DNA of 64,000 bases from NCBI GenBank assembly GCA_036675275.1, contig JAKFFG010000071.1, forward strand, positions 62,001 to 126,000, given 5' to 3'. Position numbers and translations under genes: made by a program. Shown here piece after piece: positions 1-6,715 of this stretch (positions are counted from its first letter, which is position 1; each line of letters starts with the position of its first letter). Below the pieces are notes generated by a model. That model was given only the letters and a program-made list of their open reading frames with translations. It did not search any database and was not told the DNA's origin. Source of the DNA: Pollutimonas sp036675275. GTDB lineage: Bacteria; Pseudomonadota; Gammaproteobacteria; Burkholderiales; Burkholderiaceae_B.

Positions 1-83
1 GCCAGGACACATACCAGCACCACGACGACGATTCCGAAAATACCGCCCCGATTCTGCAAGAAGGAATGTAAAAAACCCATCAT
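1..83 (-). CDS. ABC transporter permease, DppC-like (N-terminal fragment)
   Basis: Only the first 27 or so codons are in the window; the gene runs off the left edge. The reverse strand reads MMGFLHSFLQNRGG followed by a valine-rich hydrophobic stretch, which is the usual start of the second inner-membrane permease (DppC/OppC type) of a peptide importer. Its ATG overlaps the stop codon of the preceding permease gene in an ATGA arrangement, so the two are translationally coupled. The assignment rests mainly on operon order (binding protein, DppB-like, DppC-like) and on the single visible membrane segment. Confidence 0.7.
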   Translation of the reverse strand, partial: MMGFLHSFLQNRGGIFGIVVVVLVCVL

Positions 84-1057
84 TTCAGTTCAATCCTCGG
101 GTCGGCCACGGTATAGAGAATGTCGGTGATCAAATTCACGACCACGACAATGATGGACGCAACGAAGAACACGCCCAGCAATACGCTGTAGTCACGCTGC
201 AGCAAGGCGTCGAACGCAAGGCGACCAATACCGGGCCACGCAAAAACGGTTTCGACCAGCAGCGAGCCGCCGATAAGTCCTCCCGCCTGGATGCCGGCGT
301 AGGTAATGACAGGCAGCAATGCATTGCGCAGAACATGACGCCGAATGACCGTGCGCTCGGGCAAGCCTTTGGCCCTGGCCGTCTTCACGAAATCCAGCTG
401 GCTGACTTCGAGTATGGAGGCACGGGTAAGACGGGCGTAAACCGCCATATAGAACGAACCCAGCGTAATCACCGGAAGAATCAAATGCCGCCCGACGTCG
501 AGAAAGCGATCGAAACCCTGCAAATTCGCGCCGACCGACTCATAACCGAATGAAGGGAGCCAACCCAGATTTACAGAAAAAATCAGCACCAGCATCAGCC
601 CGACCCAGAACAAAGGCGTGGCATAAGCCAGCATAGAAAGAACGGTGATGACTGTATCGCCCCATTTGCCCACGCGCAGCGCAGCCTGCGTACCCAGGCT
701 GATACCCGCGGCCAATGCAAAAACGTAAGCGGTCATGGTAAGCAGCAACGTGGCCGGCAAATGCGCGAGGATCAGATCCGTGACTGGCGCTTGCTGCCGA
801 TGCGAATACCCGAGGTCCAGTACGGCGACCTGGCTAAGATACGCACCGAGTTGCACGAGTATGGGCTTGTCCAGTCCAAAATCTTTGCGCAGCTGTTCAA
901 TGTACTGGGCATCCGATGCGCCAGACTGCCCAGCCAAAATCTGGGCTGGATCGCCGGGTGCAGCGTGCACCAGAAAGAAATTGAACAGCGCAATCAGGAA
1001 AAGGACGAGAATGCATTTTAGAATTCGCCGGCTCAGGAATGCGCTGATCTTCTTCAT
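80..1057 (-). CDS. ABC transporter permease, DppB/OppB-like
   Basis: Inner-membrane permease of a peptide/nickel/opine-type (PepT family) ABC importer, 325 residues, which is normal for DppB. It has an N-terminal membrane helix, the conserved APGDPA segment after it, several further hydrophobic segments, and the cytoplasmic coupling loop with TRASILEV and RAKGLPE before the last helices. The ATG at 1057 is preferred over an upstream in-frame start because it overlaps the stop of the binding-protein gene as ATGA, matching the next junction at 80-83. It is the third gene of an operon running leftward from 4021. The substrate cannot be told from the permease. Confidence 0.9.
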   Translation of the reverse strand: MKKISAFLSRRILKCILVLFLIALFNFFLVHAAPGDPAQILAGQSGASDAQYIEQLRKDFGLDKPILVQLGAYLSQVAVLDLGYSHRQQAPVTDLILAHLPATLLLTMTAYVFALAAGISLGTQAALRVGKWGDTVITVLSMLAYATPLFWVGLMLVLIFSVNLGWLPSFGYESVGANLQGFDRFLDVGRHLILPVITLGSFYMAVYARLTRASILEVSQLDFVKTARAKGLPERTVIRRHVLRNALLPVITYAGIQAGGLIGGSLLVETVFAWPGIGRLAFDALLQRDYSVLLGVFFVASIIVVVVNLITDILYTVADPRIELK

Positions 1058-2652
1058 TTCTTCGACAACCACGCATCGCTATAAGTATCCACGGCACCCA
1101 GGCTTGAAGTAATCGCGTTATTCACACGTTTGTTCAAGTAGGTGAAATAGCGGCTGTCGGTCAGCCAGACAAGCGGGACGTCTTCGACAAGAATCTGCTG
1201 TACTTCGGAATACAGTTTCTGGCGCTCCTCGTCGGTCGGAGCAAGTGCGGCTTGCGCGAAGAGTTCGTCCACCTTGGGATTGTTGTATTGCGAGGTGTTG
1301 GTAAACATCAAGCCTTTCTTGATATTGGAACTGATATAAGTGCGTGCCACGCCGATAGCCGGATCGCCATACTGGAACACGCCGTTGACGGCCATATCAA
1401 AGTCCCAATTGCCCACGCGCGAAACCCACCCGCCTATGTCGGTGCTTTCGATCTCGATAGCAATACCCACCTTGGACAGATTCTGCTTCACGTATTCAGC
1501 GATGCGACGGTCGAGTTCGCCATAAGGCAAAGGAATCAGACCCAGTTTGACCCGCACACCGTCGCTGTCGGGTTTGAGACCCATTTCGTCCAGCAGTGCA
1601 ATCGCTTTTTCCGGATCGTAGTCATATTTCTTCACGTTGGAATCGTAGAAGCGCGTGTCATGGTGGATAGGACCCGTTGCGACGGTACCCATGCCGAACA
1701 TTACCTTTTCGGCAAGGAACTTGCGGTTAATAGCGTACATGACGGCCTGACGGAAGCGCTTGTCGCCGAATGGCTTCTTGCTTTCGTTCATTTCGATCCA
1801 GTGCATCGTGGACCAATACTCGAAACCCTTATCGACCATCTTCATATGCGGCAATGCCTCGATACGCTTGATGTCGAACGGCTCGATATCTTTCAGCCAA
1901 CCCTGGTCGACCGTACCCTGCTCCAGCGCCAGGCGTCGCGATGCCGCGTCGGGAATCACCCGAAAAGTAATGCCGTCGAGGTATGGGCGCCCCTCCTTCC
2001 AATAGTTCTCATTTTTAACGAGCTCTATGTACGAACCGCGTACCCAATTCTTGAACTTGAATGGCCCCGTGCCGATCGGCGCATTGTTCTGGGGATTCTT
2101 GGTCAGATCAGTGCCCTCGTACAAGTGCTTGGGCAGGATGGCGCCCCCGCCAATGTCGAAGGAGTACATAAACGCCGAGTACGGTTCTTTCAGCTTGAAT
2201 ACGACAGTGTGCGCGTCCGGTGCAGTCAGCGTATCGACAAACTTCATCAGAGTACGCGTGCGTGGAGTCTTGGACAGAATCTCGTTGTAGGAGTAGACGA
2301 CATCGGCTGACGTAAACGGCTTGCCATCGTGCCAAGTAGCGTTGGGCTGCAGATGGAAGGTATACGTCAATTTGTCGTCGGAGATTTCCCAGGACTTGGC
2401 CAGGCTGGGCACCGGTTGCAGGTCTATGGAGTAAGTCAGCAAGCTTTCATAGACCTTGCCGGCCACCAATTGCGTAACCGCCACCTGCTGAAGCGCCAGG
2501 TTAAGGTTAGGCGGCTCGGGGTTGACAATGGCGTTCAAGACGCCACCATACTGAGGCGTTTCGGCCGAGAGTGCGGTTCCGGGGAATACGGCCAGGGCGG
2601 CAGACGCCAGGGTGGCCTGCATCATGGCGCGGCGGATGCGATCAAGTTTCAT
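1054..2652 (-). CDS. ABC transporter substrate-binding protein, family 5 (DppA/OppA-like)
   Basis: Periplasmic solute-binding protein of 532 residues. It starts with a Sec signal (MKLDRIRRAMMQATLASAALA, cleavage expected after the ALSA segment near residue 29). The mature protein has the family 5 pattern: a GGVLNAIVNPEPPNLN start, then a YESLLTY element and a WHDGKPFTSADVVYS motif near residue 110. Family members bind oligopeptides, dipeptides, opines or glutathione. The adjacent M20 amidohydrolase suggests an N-acylated or peptide-like ligand, which is inference. It follows the M20 gene by 25 bp and overlaps the permease gene by 4 bp. Confidence 0.92.
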   Translation of the reverse strand: MKLDRIRRAMMQATLASAALAVFPGTALSAETPQYGGVLNAIVNPEPPNLNLALQQVAVTQLVAGKVYESLLTYSIDLQPVPSLAKSWEISDDKLTYTFHLQPNATWHDGKPFTSADVVYSYNEILSKTPRTRTLMKFVDTLTAPDAHTVVFKLKEPYSAFMYSFDIGGGAILPKHLYEGTDLTKNPQNNAPIGTGPFKFKNWVRGSYIELVKNENYWKEGRPYLDGITFRVIPDAASRRLALEQGTVDQGWLKDIEPFDIKRIEALPHMKMVDKGFEYWSTMHWIEMNESKKPFGDKRFRQAVMYAINRKFLAEKVMFGMGTVATGPIHHDTRFYDSNVKKYDYDPEKAIALLDEMGLKPDSDGVRVKLGLIPLPYGELDRRIAEYVKQNLSKVGIAIEIESTDIGGWVSRVGNWDFDMAVNGVFQYGDPAIGVARTYISSNIKKGLMFTNTSQYNNPKVDELFAQAALAPTDEERQKLYSEVQQILVEDVPLVWLTDSRYFTYLNKRVNNAITSSLGAVDTYSDAWLSKK

Positions 2653-2677
2653 AAAGCGGAGTGCTCCTAAGAGGGCA

Positions 2678-4021
2678 TTAAACGGACAAGGGCTCTACAC
2701 CGCACCAGTCGTGCATGAACAGGGCCAGAACGGTCGCAACGCGGACCATGCTTTCAATCGAAACACATTCATCGAAACCATGAATATTGCGGGCTTGTGG
2801 CCCATAACACGTAACCGGGACGTCCAGCATCATCTTGAAATGCCGTGCATCGGTAGTGCCTGTCAGTGCTCGTTCTTTTGGGTTCTCTCCGGCCACGCGC
2901 CGATGAGCGTCAGCAAGCAGGCGCATGGGAGGCGTCGTAAGGTCGAATTCGCAGCCTGGCGCATTGAAGCCCTCATGGCGCACATCTACCCGAACCGCCG
3001 GATCGTTGGCGCGCGCCTCGACATCGCGAATGCGTTGTATAACGATCGCCTTGGCTTCCTCGATCGTCATATTTGGATAGCAAGATAGACGCAGCCCCAG
3101 TGTGCACACACTGGGCACGGAAGAATTCCAGTCGCCCGCGTGGATCTGCCCCAGATTGAAATTAATGGGATGGTCGTGGTCAAGGTAGTCGGGATGGCGG
3201 TTTTCGGGAAGGTTCCACTCTTGCTCCAGCTCTTTCAGCGTCTCGATAATCTGAAGGCCCATGTCGACCGGATTGATTCCAGTGCTCATGTACGCGGCGT
3301 GAGCCGGTTTGCCAAATACTTCAACGTAAAGCCAGAACACGCCCAACTGAACCTTCTGCAGCGTTTCTTGCGTAGGTTCGGGAATCAGCACGGCATCGAA
3401 TGCCGTCAATTTGGCCGCATTCATGGCATTGCGAAGCGCCGATACCACCGCCAAAGTACCGTTACCAGTATTCTCTTCTTCAAGCACGCCGTTAAAGCCC
3501 ACATTGGCCGCCGGCTGCACGCCCAACGACTGCAGCGCCTTGTAAGCAGCCAGCGCGCAGATAATGCCCGCCTTCATGTCGGCCGACCCGCGGCCATACA
3601 ACCAGCCGTCGCGCACGTCGCCGGAGAACGGGCCGTTTTCCCACATTTGATGCGGGCCGGTCGGAACCACATCCAGATGTCCATTGAACAGCACGGATTT
3701 GCCGCTGGAGGATCTGGCCTGGTGCGTGGCCAGCAAGTTGAAACGCCCGCCATCGGGGCAGCATGGCGGCGAGAACAGCGGCAAGTCTTTCAGCGACTCG
3801 GTGTTCAGATAGATGCGCTCCGATTCAAGACCCAGATCTTGCAGCAAGCTTTCCATGTACTCTGCAGCGGGTGTCTCGTTGCCCGGCAAGCTTTCGGCGG
3901 CCACGAGACCCGCAAGGGACTGCGTCATATAGGGGATAAGCGACTGGACAGCTTCTCCCAGCTTTGCCGCGTCGAACTGCGGCATGTTGGTTGCGATGGG
4001 TAAGCCTGAAGAATCCTGCAT
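2678..4021 (-). CDS. M20 family metallopeptidase/amidohydrolase (ArgE/DapE type)
   Basis: Zinc hydrolase of 447 residues related to acetylornithine deacetylase and succinyl-diaminopimelate desuccinylase. Metal-site motifs are visible in order: GHLDVVP (H115, D117), GRGSADMKAG (D148), the EEEN catalytic glutamates near 181-183, LIPEPT near 215, and TDARHF near the C-terminus. The segment between about 225 and 330 fits the dimerisation lid. There is no signal peptide, so it acts in the cytoplasm. It is the first gene of the importer operon and is divergent from the MocR regulator, so it probably cleaves an imported N-acyl or peptide compound. The exact substrate is unknown. Confidence 0.9.
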   Translation of the reverse strand: MQDSSGLPIATNMPQFDAAKLGEAVQSLIPYMTQSLAGLVAAESLPGNETPAAEYMESLLQDLGLESERIYLNTESLKDLPLFSPPCCPDGGRFNLLATHQARSSSGKSVLFNGHLDVVPTGPHQMWENGPFSGDVRDGWLYGRGSADMKAGIICALAAYKALQSLGVQPAANVGFNGVLEEENTGNGTLAVVSALRNAMNAAKLTAFDAVLIPEPTQETLQKVQLGVFWLYVEVFGKPAHAAYMSTGINPVDMGLQIIETLKELEQEWNLPENRHPDYLDHDHPINFNLGQIHAGDWNSSVPSVCTLGLRLSCYPNMTIEEAKAIVIQRIRDVEARANDPAVRVDVRHEGFNAPGCEFDLTTPPMRLLADAHRRVAGENPKERALTGTTDARHFKMMLDVPVTCYGPQARNIHGFDECVSIESMVRVATVLALFMHDWCGVEPLSV

Positions 4022-4156
4022 GTTCTTGTCCCCTTATGTCTTATTAATTCATTTCAGAAATATTCAAATACCAACTAAATAATCCTTAAGAATCATCCTA
4101 TAGAAGAACTGATACTATCAATAGTGCCAGTTTTTGATTTTTGAACAGGGCCAATT
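4022..4156. promoter_or_regulatory. Divergent promoter region between the importer operon and the MocR gene
   Basis: This 135-bp gap is clearly more AT-rich than its flanks and separates two divergent transcription units. MocR-type regulators normally bind such divergent gaps to control themselves and the neighbouring gene, so the operator and both promoters most likely lie here. I could not assign -35/-10 boxes or a convincing direct repeat. Confidence 0.5.
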
Positions 4157-5737
4157 TTGCGTGATTTGCTACTTTCTGCGCTGCTAGAGCAGCGGCTCCA
4201 TAGGCCAACCAAGGGTTTACCTTTAGGCTCCCCGACAGGCTCATCTACCGATTTGCCGGCAGGCCCATTGCCCGACCGCAACAGCGCGCTCAACCGGCAG
4301 ATCTACAGCGCAATCCAGCAAGAAGTACTTTCCGGCCGATTCCCGGCTGGCTCCCGGTTACCCGCCTCGCGCATGCTGGCCGAACAGCTGAATTTGTCCC
4401 GCAACACAGTCCTGTTTGCCTATGAGCAACTGCACGCCGAAGGGTATGTCACTACAGCAAAGGGCAGCGGCACTTTTGTGGCCCGCATTTTTGCGGACGA
4501 CCCTTCCTCAATAGACGGACCGGACAAAGAGCCAAGGGACTTCCCTGAAAATGGTCAGCGCACACATCATTTATCGCGCCGTGGTCAGAGACTGGTGCAC
4601 GAAGCCGGCGCATCGGACCAACAATGGGGCGCTTTTGTCGCCGGCGTGCCTGACGTTTCACTATTCCCCCACAAAGTCTGGGCTCGAATACTGAGCAGGC
4701 AATGGCGGCATGGCCCCAGCCCCGAGCTGCTGACCTATGCACACATCGGCGGCTATATGCCTTTGCGGCGGGCGTTGGCGGAACATCTTCGCATGGTTAG
4801 ATCGGCCAACTGCGACGCCAGCCAGATCATTCTTACCACGGGCATACACCAAGCGCTGGATCTGACCGCGCGCATGCTTGCCGATGCCGGTGATACCGCA
4901 TGGATAGAGGATCCGGGGTACTGGGGCACACGCAATGTGCTCTCCTCCGCAGGACTCAATACCATTCCGATTCCTGTGGACCAAGAGGGAATGGCTCCGG
5001 ACGCAGAGGCGTTGCGCAACCCACCTCGCTTCATCTCCGTAACGCCCTCGCACCAGTATCCACTGGGCACTGTCATGAGCCTTGCGCGCCGTCAACAAAT
5101 GCTCGAGTATGCGCGTCACAACGGTGCCTGGATCATCGAAGATGATTACGACAGTGAGTTTTGCTTCGAAGGCCACCCATTGGCATCGCTGCAGGGACTG
5201 GACAAAAGCAATCGCGTCATCTACGTGGGCACTTTTTCCAAAAGCCTGTTCCCAGGCATGCGCATGGGCTATATGATCGTGCCAAAGCCACTGGCGTCCC
5301 AGTTCGCCACAGGATTGTCGGAACTCTATCGCGAAGGTCAAATGGTGCAGCAATCCGTGCTTGCCGAATTCATGGAAAAAGGCCACTACGCCGCGCATAT
5401 ACGGCGCATGCGCCAACGCTACGGACGGCGACGCGAAATACTGCATGCCGCCATTTGCAATCGCTTTGGAAAAGACTGGCCTACCTCGACCTTCGAAGCA
5501 GGCTTGCACATGATGCTGTATCTACCGCCCGAAACCGACGATGTGGGAATCAGTATGGCGGCGCGCACTCACAACATCTTTGCGAGGCCCTTGTCACGCT
5601 ATTACCACCAAGGCCATGGCCCGCAAAAAGGACTGTTGCTGGGCTACGCCTGCGTACAAGAAGATGAAATCACGCCGGCCTTCAACAAGCTGGCCGACGT
5701 GATCGAGCCGGCGCTTAAGCGTCGGCCCCCGTCCTAG
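4157..5737 (+). CDS. MocR/PdxR family regulator (GntR HTH fused to aminotransferase-like domain)
   Basis: A 526-residue regulator. An N-terminal GntR-type winged helix (about residues 45-118, with SGRFPAGSRLPASR and LSRNTVLFAYEQL) is joined by a linker to a fold-type I aminotransferase-like domain. The PLP lysine is seen in the GTFSKSLFPGMRMG segment near residue 361 and the PLP-ring aspartate region in EDDYDSEF. MocR proteins sense PLP or an amine/amino acid through external aldimine formation. The gene is divergent from the importer operon, its likely target. The start used is a TTG; no ATG fits the N-terminus well, so the true start may differ. Its TAG stop overlaps the stop of an autotransporter remnant on the other strand. 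Confidence 0.9.
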   Translation: MRDLLLSALLEQRLHRPTKGLPLGSPTGSSTDLPAGPLPDRNSALNRQIYSAIQQEVLSGRFPAGSRLPASRMLAEQLNLSRNTVLFAYEQLHAEGYVTTAKGSGTFVARIFADDPSSIDGPDKEPRDFPENGQRTHHLSRRGQRLVHEAGASDQQWGAFVAGVPDVSLFPHKVWARILSRQWRHGPSPELLTYAHIGGYMPLRRALAEHLRMVRSANCDASQIILTTGIHQALDLTARMLADAGDTAWIEDPGYWGTRNVLSSAGLNTIPIPVDQEGMAPDAEALRNPPRFISVTPSHQYPLGTVMSLARRQQMLEYARHNGAWIIEDDYDSEFCFEGHPLASLQGLDKSNRVIYVGTFSKSLFPGMRMGYMIVPKPLASQFATGLSELYREGQMVQQSVLAEFMEKGHYAAHIRRMRQRYGRRREILHAAICNRFGKDWPTSTFEAGLHMMLYLPPETDDVGISMAARTHNIFARPLSRYYHQGHGPQKGLLLGYACVQEDEITPAFNKLADVIEPALKRRPPS

Positions 5738-5744
5738 AACACCC
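5731..5744. repeat. 14-bp direct repeat, left copy
   Basis: The 14-mer GTCCTAGAACACCC occurs here and again at 6702-6715. Both copies contain the reverse-strand codons for a terminal Val-Phe-stop of an autotransporter barrel. Weaker similarity continues for about 24 bp beyond each copy. The two copies bracket the ParE/PaaA2 TA pair. Confidence 0.8.
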
Positions 5745-5778
5745 GGCTTATATTGGCGCGGGCACCGGCGCTGTAATC
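5734..5778 (-). pseudogene. Remnant of an autotransporter 3' end (last 14 codons)
   Basis: Read on the reverse strand this encodes DYSAGARANISRVF followed by a stop. It is clearly similar to the C-terminus of the intact autotransporter at 6705-9020 (DHGARANVRWVF). The pattern, ending in the required terminal phenylalanine, is that of the last beta-strand of an outer-membrane barrel. No upstream barrel sequence continues from it because the ParE gene takes over at 5777. It is therefore a scar of a second or earlier autotransporter copy, cut off by the TA cassette. Confidence 0.7.
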
Positions 5779-6079
5779 ATGGGACCCGTTGGGCCGCGTG
5801 CTTTACTCTCAAAATCTCGACAGTGCGCGCCTCGGCCAGCACACGATAAAAAACGATGTAGTTCGGATGAACGACCAGTTCGCGCAGCCAGTCAGGCAAG
5901 CCCGGCCGGCCCTGTCGGCCAAGCTCTGGATGCTGTGCAAGCGGTTTGATCTTGTCGCGCAGCTCCTGACCGAAGCTCTTTGCTCGCGCCGGGTTGTCCT
6001 TGCCGATGTAGCGCACGATGGCACGCAAATCCTCGCGTGCCATTGGCCGCCATTCAATGCAGTACGGCTTGGCCGTCAT
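5777..6079 (-). CDS. ParE/RelE-superfamily toxin
   Basis: A 100-residue protein with the ParE layout: an N-terminal strand (YCIEWRPMAREDLRAIVRYI), two helices (NPARAKSFGQELRDKI, then PLAQHPELGRQGRPG), and C-terminal strands with RELVVHPNYIVFYRV and VEILRVKHAAQR. ParE toxins poison DNA gyrase. The ATG overlaps the stop of the preceding antitoxin by 4 bp, giving the classical antitoxin-first order. Its own stop lies inside the autotransporter remnant, suggesting a cassette placed into that sequence. Confidence 0.9.
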   Translation of the reverse strand: MTAKPYCIEWRPMAREDLRAIVRYIGKDNPARAKSFGQELRDKIKPLAQHPELGRQGRPGLPDWLRELVVHPNYIVFYRVLAEARTVEILRVKHAAQRVP

Positions 6080-6522
6080 GCGCGCTTGTTCTTGGCCAAA
6101 GCGGCAATGTCGGCGTCCATCTCGGCCATGACTTCATCATGCGAAAGATTCGGCCGGGTGTCGGCTATGGATGCCTGAATCTCGGCAGCCAGCCATTGGT
6201 TATAAGCGATGGCTTCATGTGCGCCGCGCATCGCGTCGGCCCTGCCCCGGTTGCCGGCGTCCCGCTCCTTAGCGGCCGGGTCGTATTCGCTTGCGTCGAA
6301 CTGGCCTACTGTGATGCCGATATCACGCAGCACGTTCAACGCGGCGAGCGGGTTGCCAAAGCGGCGCGGCTCGGTGCTGCGGGCCTTCGACAACACGGCA
6401 CTGGAACCGCTGCGGGTGGCAATCTGAACCAGGAACGCCCCGCCCTGCCCTTTCAATGTCACGCCGGACACGCCGCCGGCGTTACTTGCAGCGCGTAGCT
6501 GCTCTATGGTCATGCTTTGCAT
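6076..6522 (-). CDS. PaaA2-type antitoxin with extra N-terminal domain
   Basis: A 148-residue antitoxin. Residues from about 95 on (EAIAYNQWLAAEIQASIADT followed by RPNLSHDEVMAEMD) match the PaaA2 antitoxin of the E. coli O157 paaR2-paaA2-parE2 system, which wraps around ParE2. The first 85 or so residues form a second compact domain (TIEQLRAASNAGGVSGVTLK ... RRFGNPLAALNVLRDIGI) that PaaA2 itself lacks. The ATG at 6522 is chosen because AAGGAG lies 6 nt upstream. It overlaps the toxin gene by 4 bp. The N-terminal domain may provide DNA binding or autoregulation, but this is not shown. Confidence 0.82.
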   Translation of the reverse strand: MQSMTIEQLRAASNAGGVSGVTLKGQGGAFLVQIATRSGSSAVLSKARSTEPRRFGNPLAALNVLRDIGITVGQFDASEYDPAAKERDAGNRGRADAMRGAHEAIAYNQWLAAEIQASIADTRPNLSHDEVMAEMDADIAALAKNKRA

Positions 6523-6582
6523 GGTTGGCTCCTTGTAGCCTGGCGCCTGAAACATCATTTATTGTGCATGGGTTCAAGGAAA

Positions 6583-6611
6583 CGTGCAAGCGCAAGCAGC
6601 CGGCTTGCACG
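6583..6611. promoter_or_regulatory. Inverted repeat upstream of the ParE/PaaA2 operon
   Basis: CGTGCAAG at 6583-6590 is the exact inverse of CTTGCACG at 6604-6611, with a 13-nt spacer, about 60 bp upstream of the antitoxin ATG. The position suits an autoregulatory operator, but it lies between two genes on the same strand and could also be a hairpin. No U-tract follows. Confidence 0.4.
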
Positions 6612-6701
6612 CTCCCACCCAAGTATCGCCGGGTTTGCGCATGAATTTCCAGCATCAGTCTTGGCATGCGACAAGCCGACTTGGCACAGGACGGCATAAG
6701 T

Positions 6702-6715
6702 GTCCTAGAACACCC
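6702..6715. repeat. 14-bp direct repeat, right copy
   Basis: Second copy of the 14-mer found at 5731-5744. Here it is the genuine 3' end of the intact autotransporter gene. The segment between the repeats (about 957 bp) carries the TA pair. Confidence 0.8.

Noticed and set aside
1252..2310. 352-codon plus-strand frame opposite the solute-binding protein gene
   Set aside because: The reverse strand encodes a clear family 5 binding protein with signal peptide; the plus frame has no motifs.
3140..4003. 287-codon plus-strand frame opposite the M20 hydrolase
   Set aside because: All M20 metal motifs are on the other strand; this frame is a shadow.
5731..6715. 14-bp repeats as target-site duplication of an insertion sequence
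   Set aside because: No transposase or terminal inverted repeats lie between them, and the similarity extends past the repeat as homologous barrel-coding sequence.
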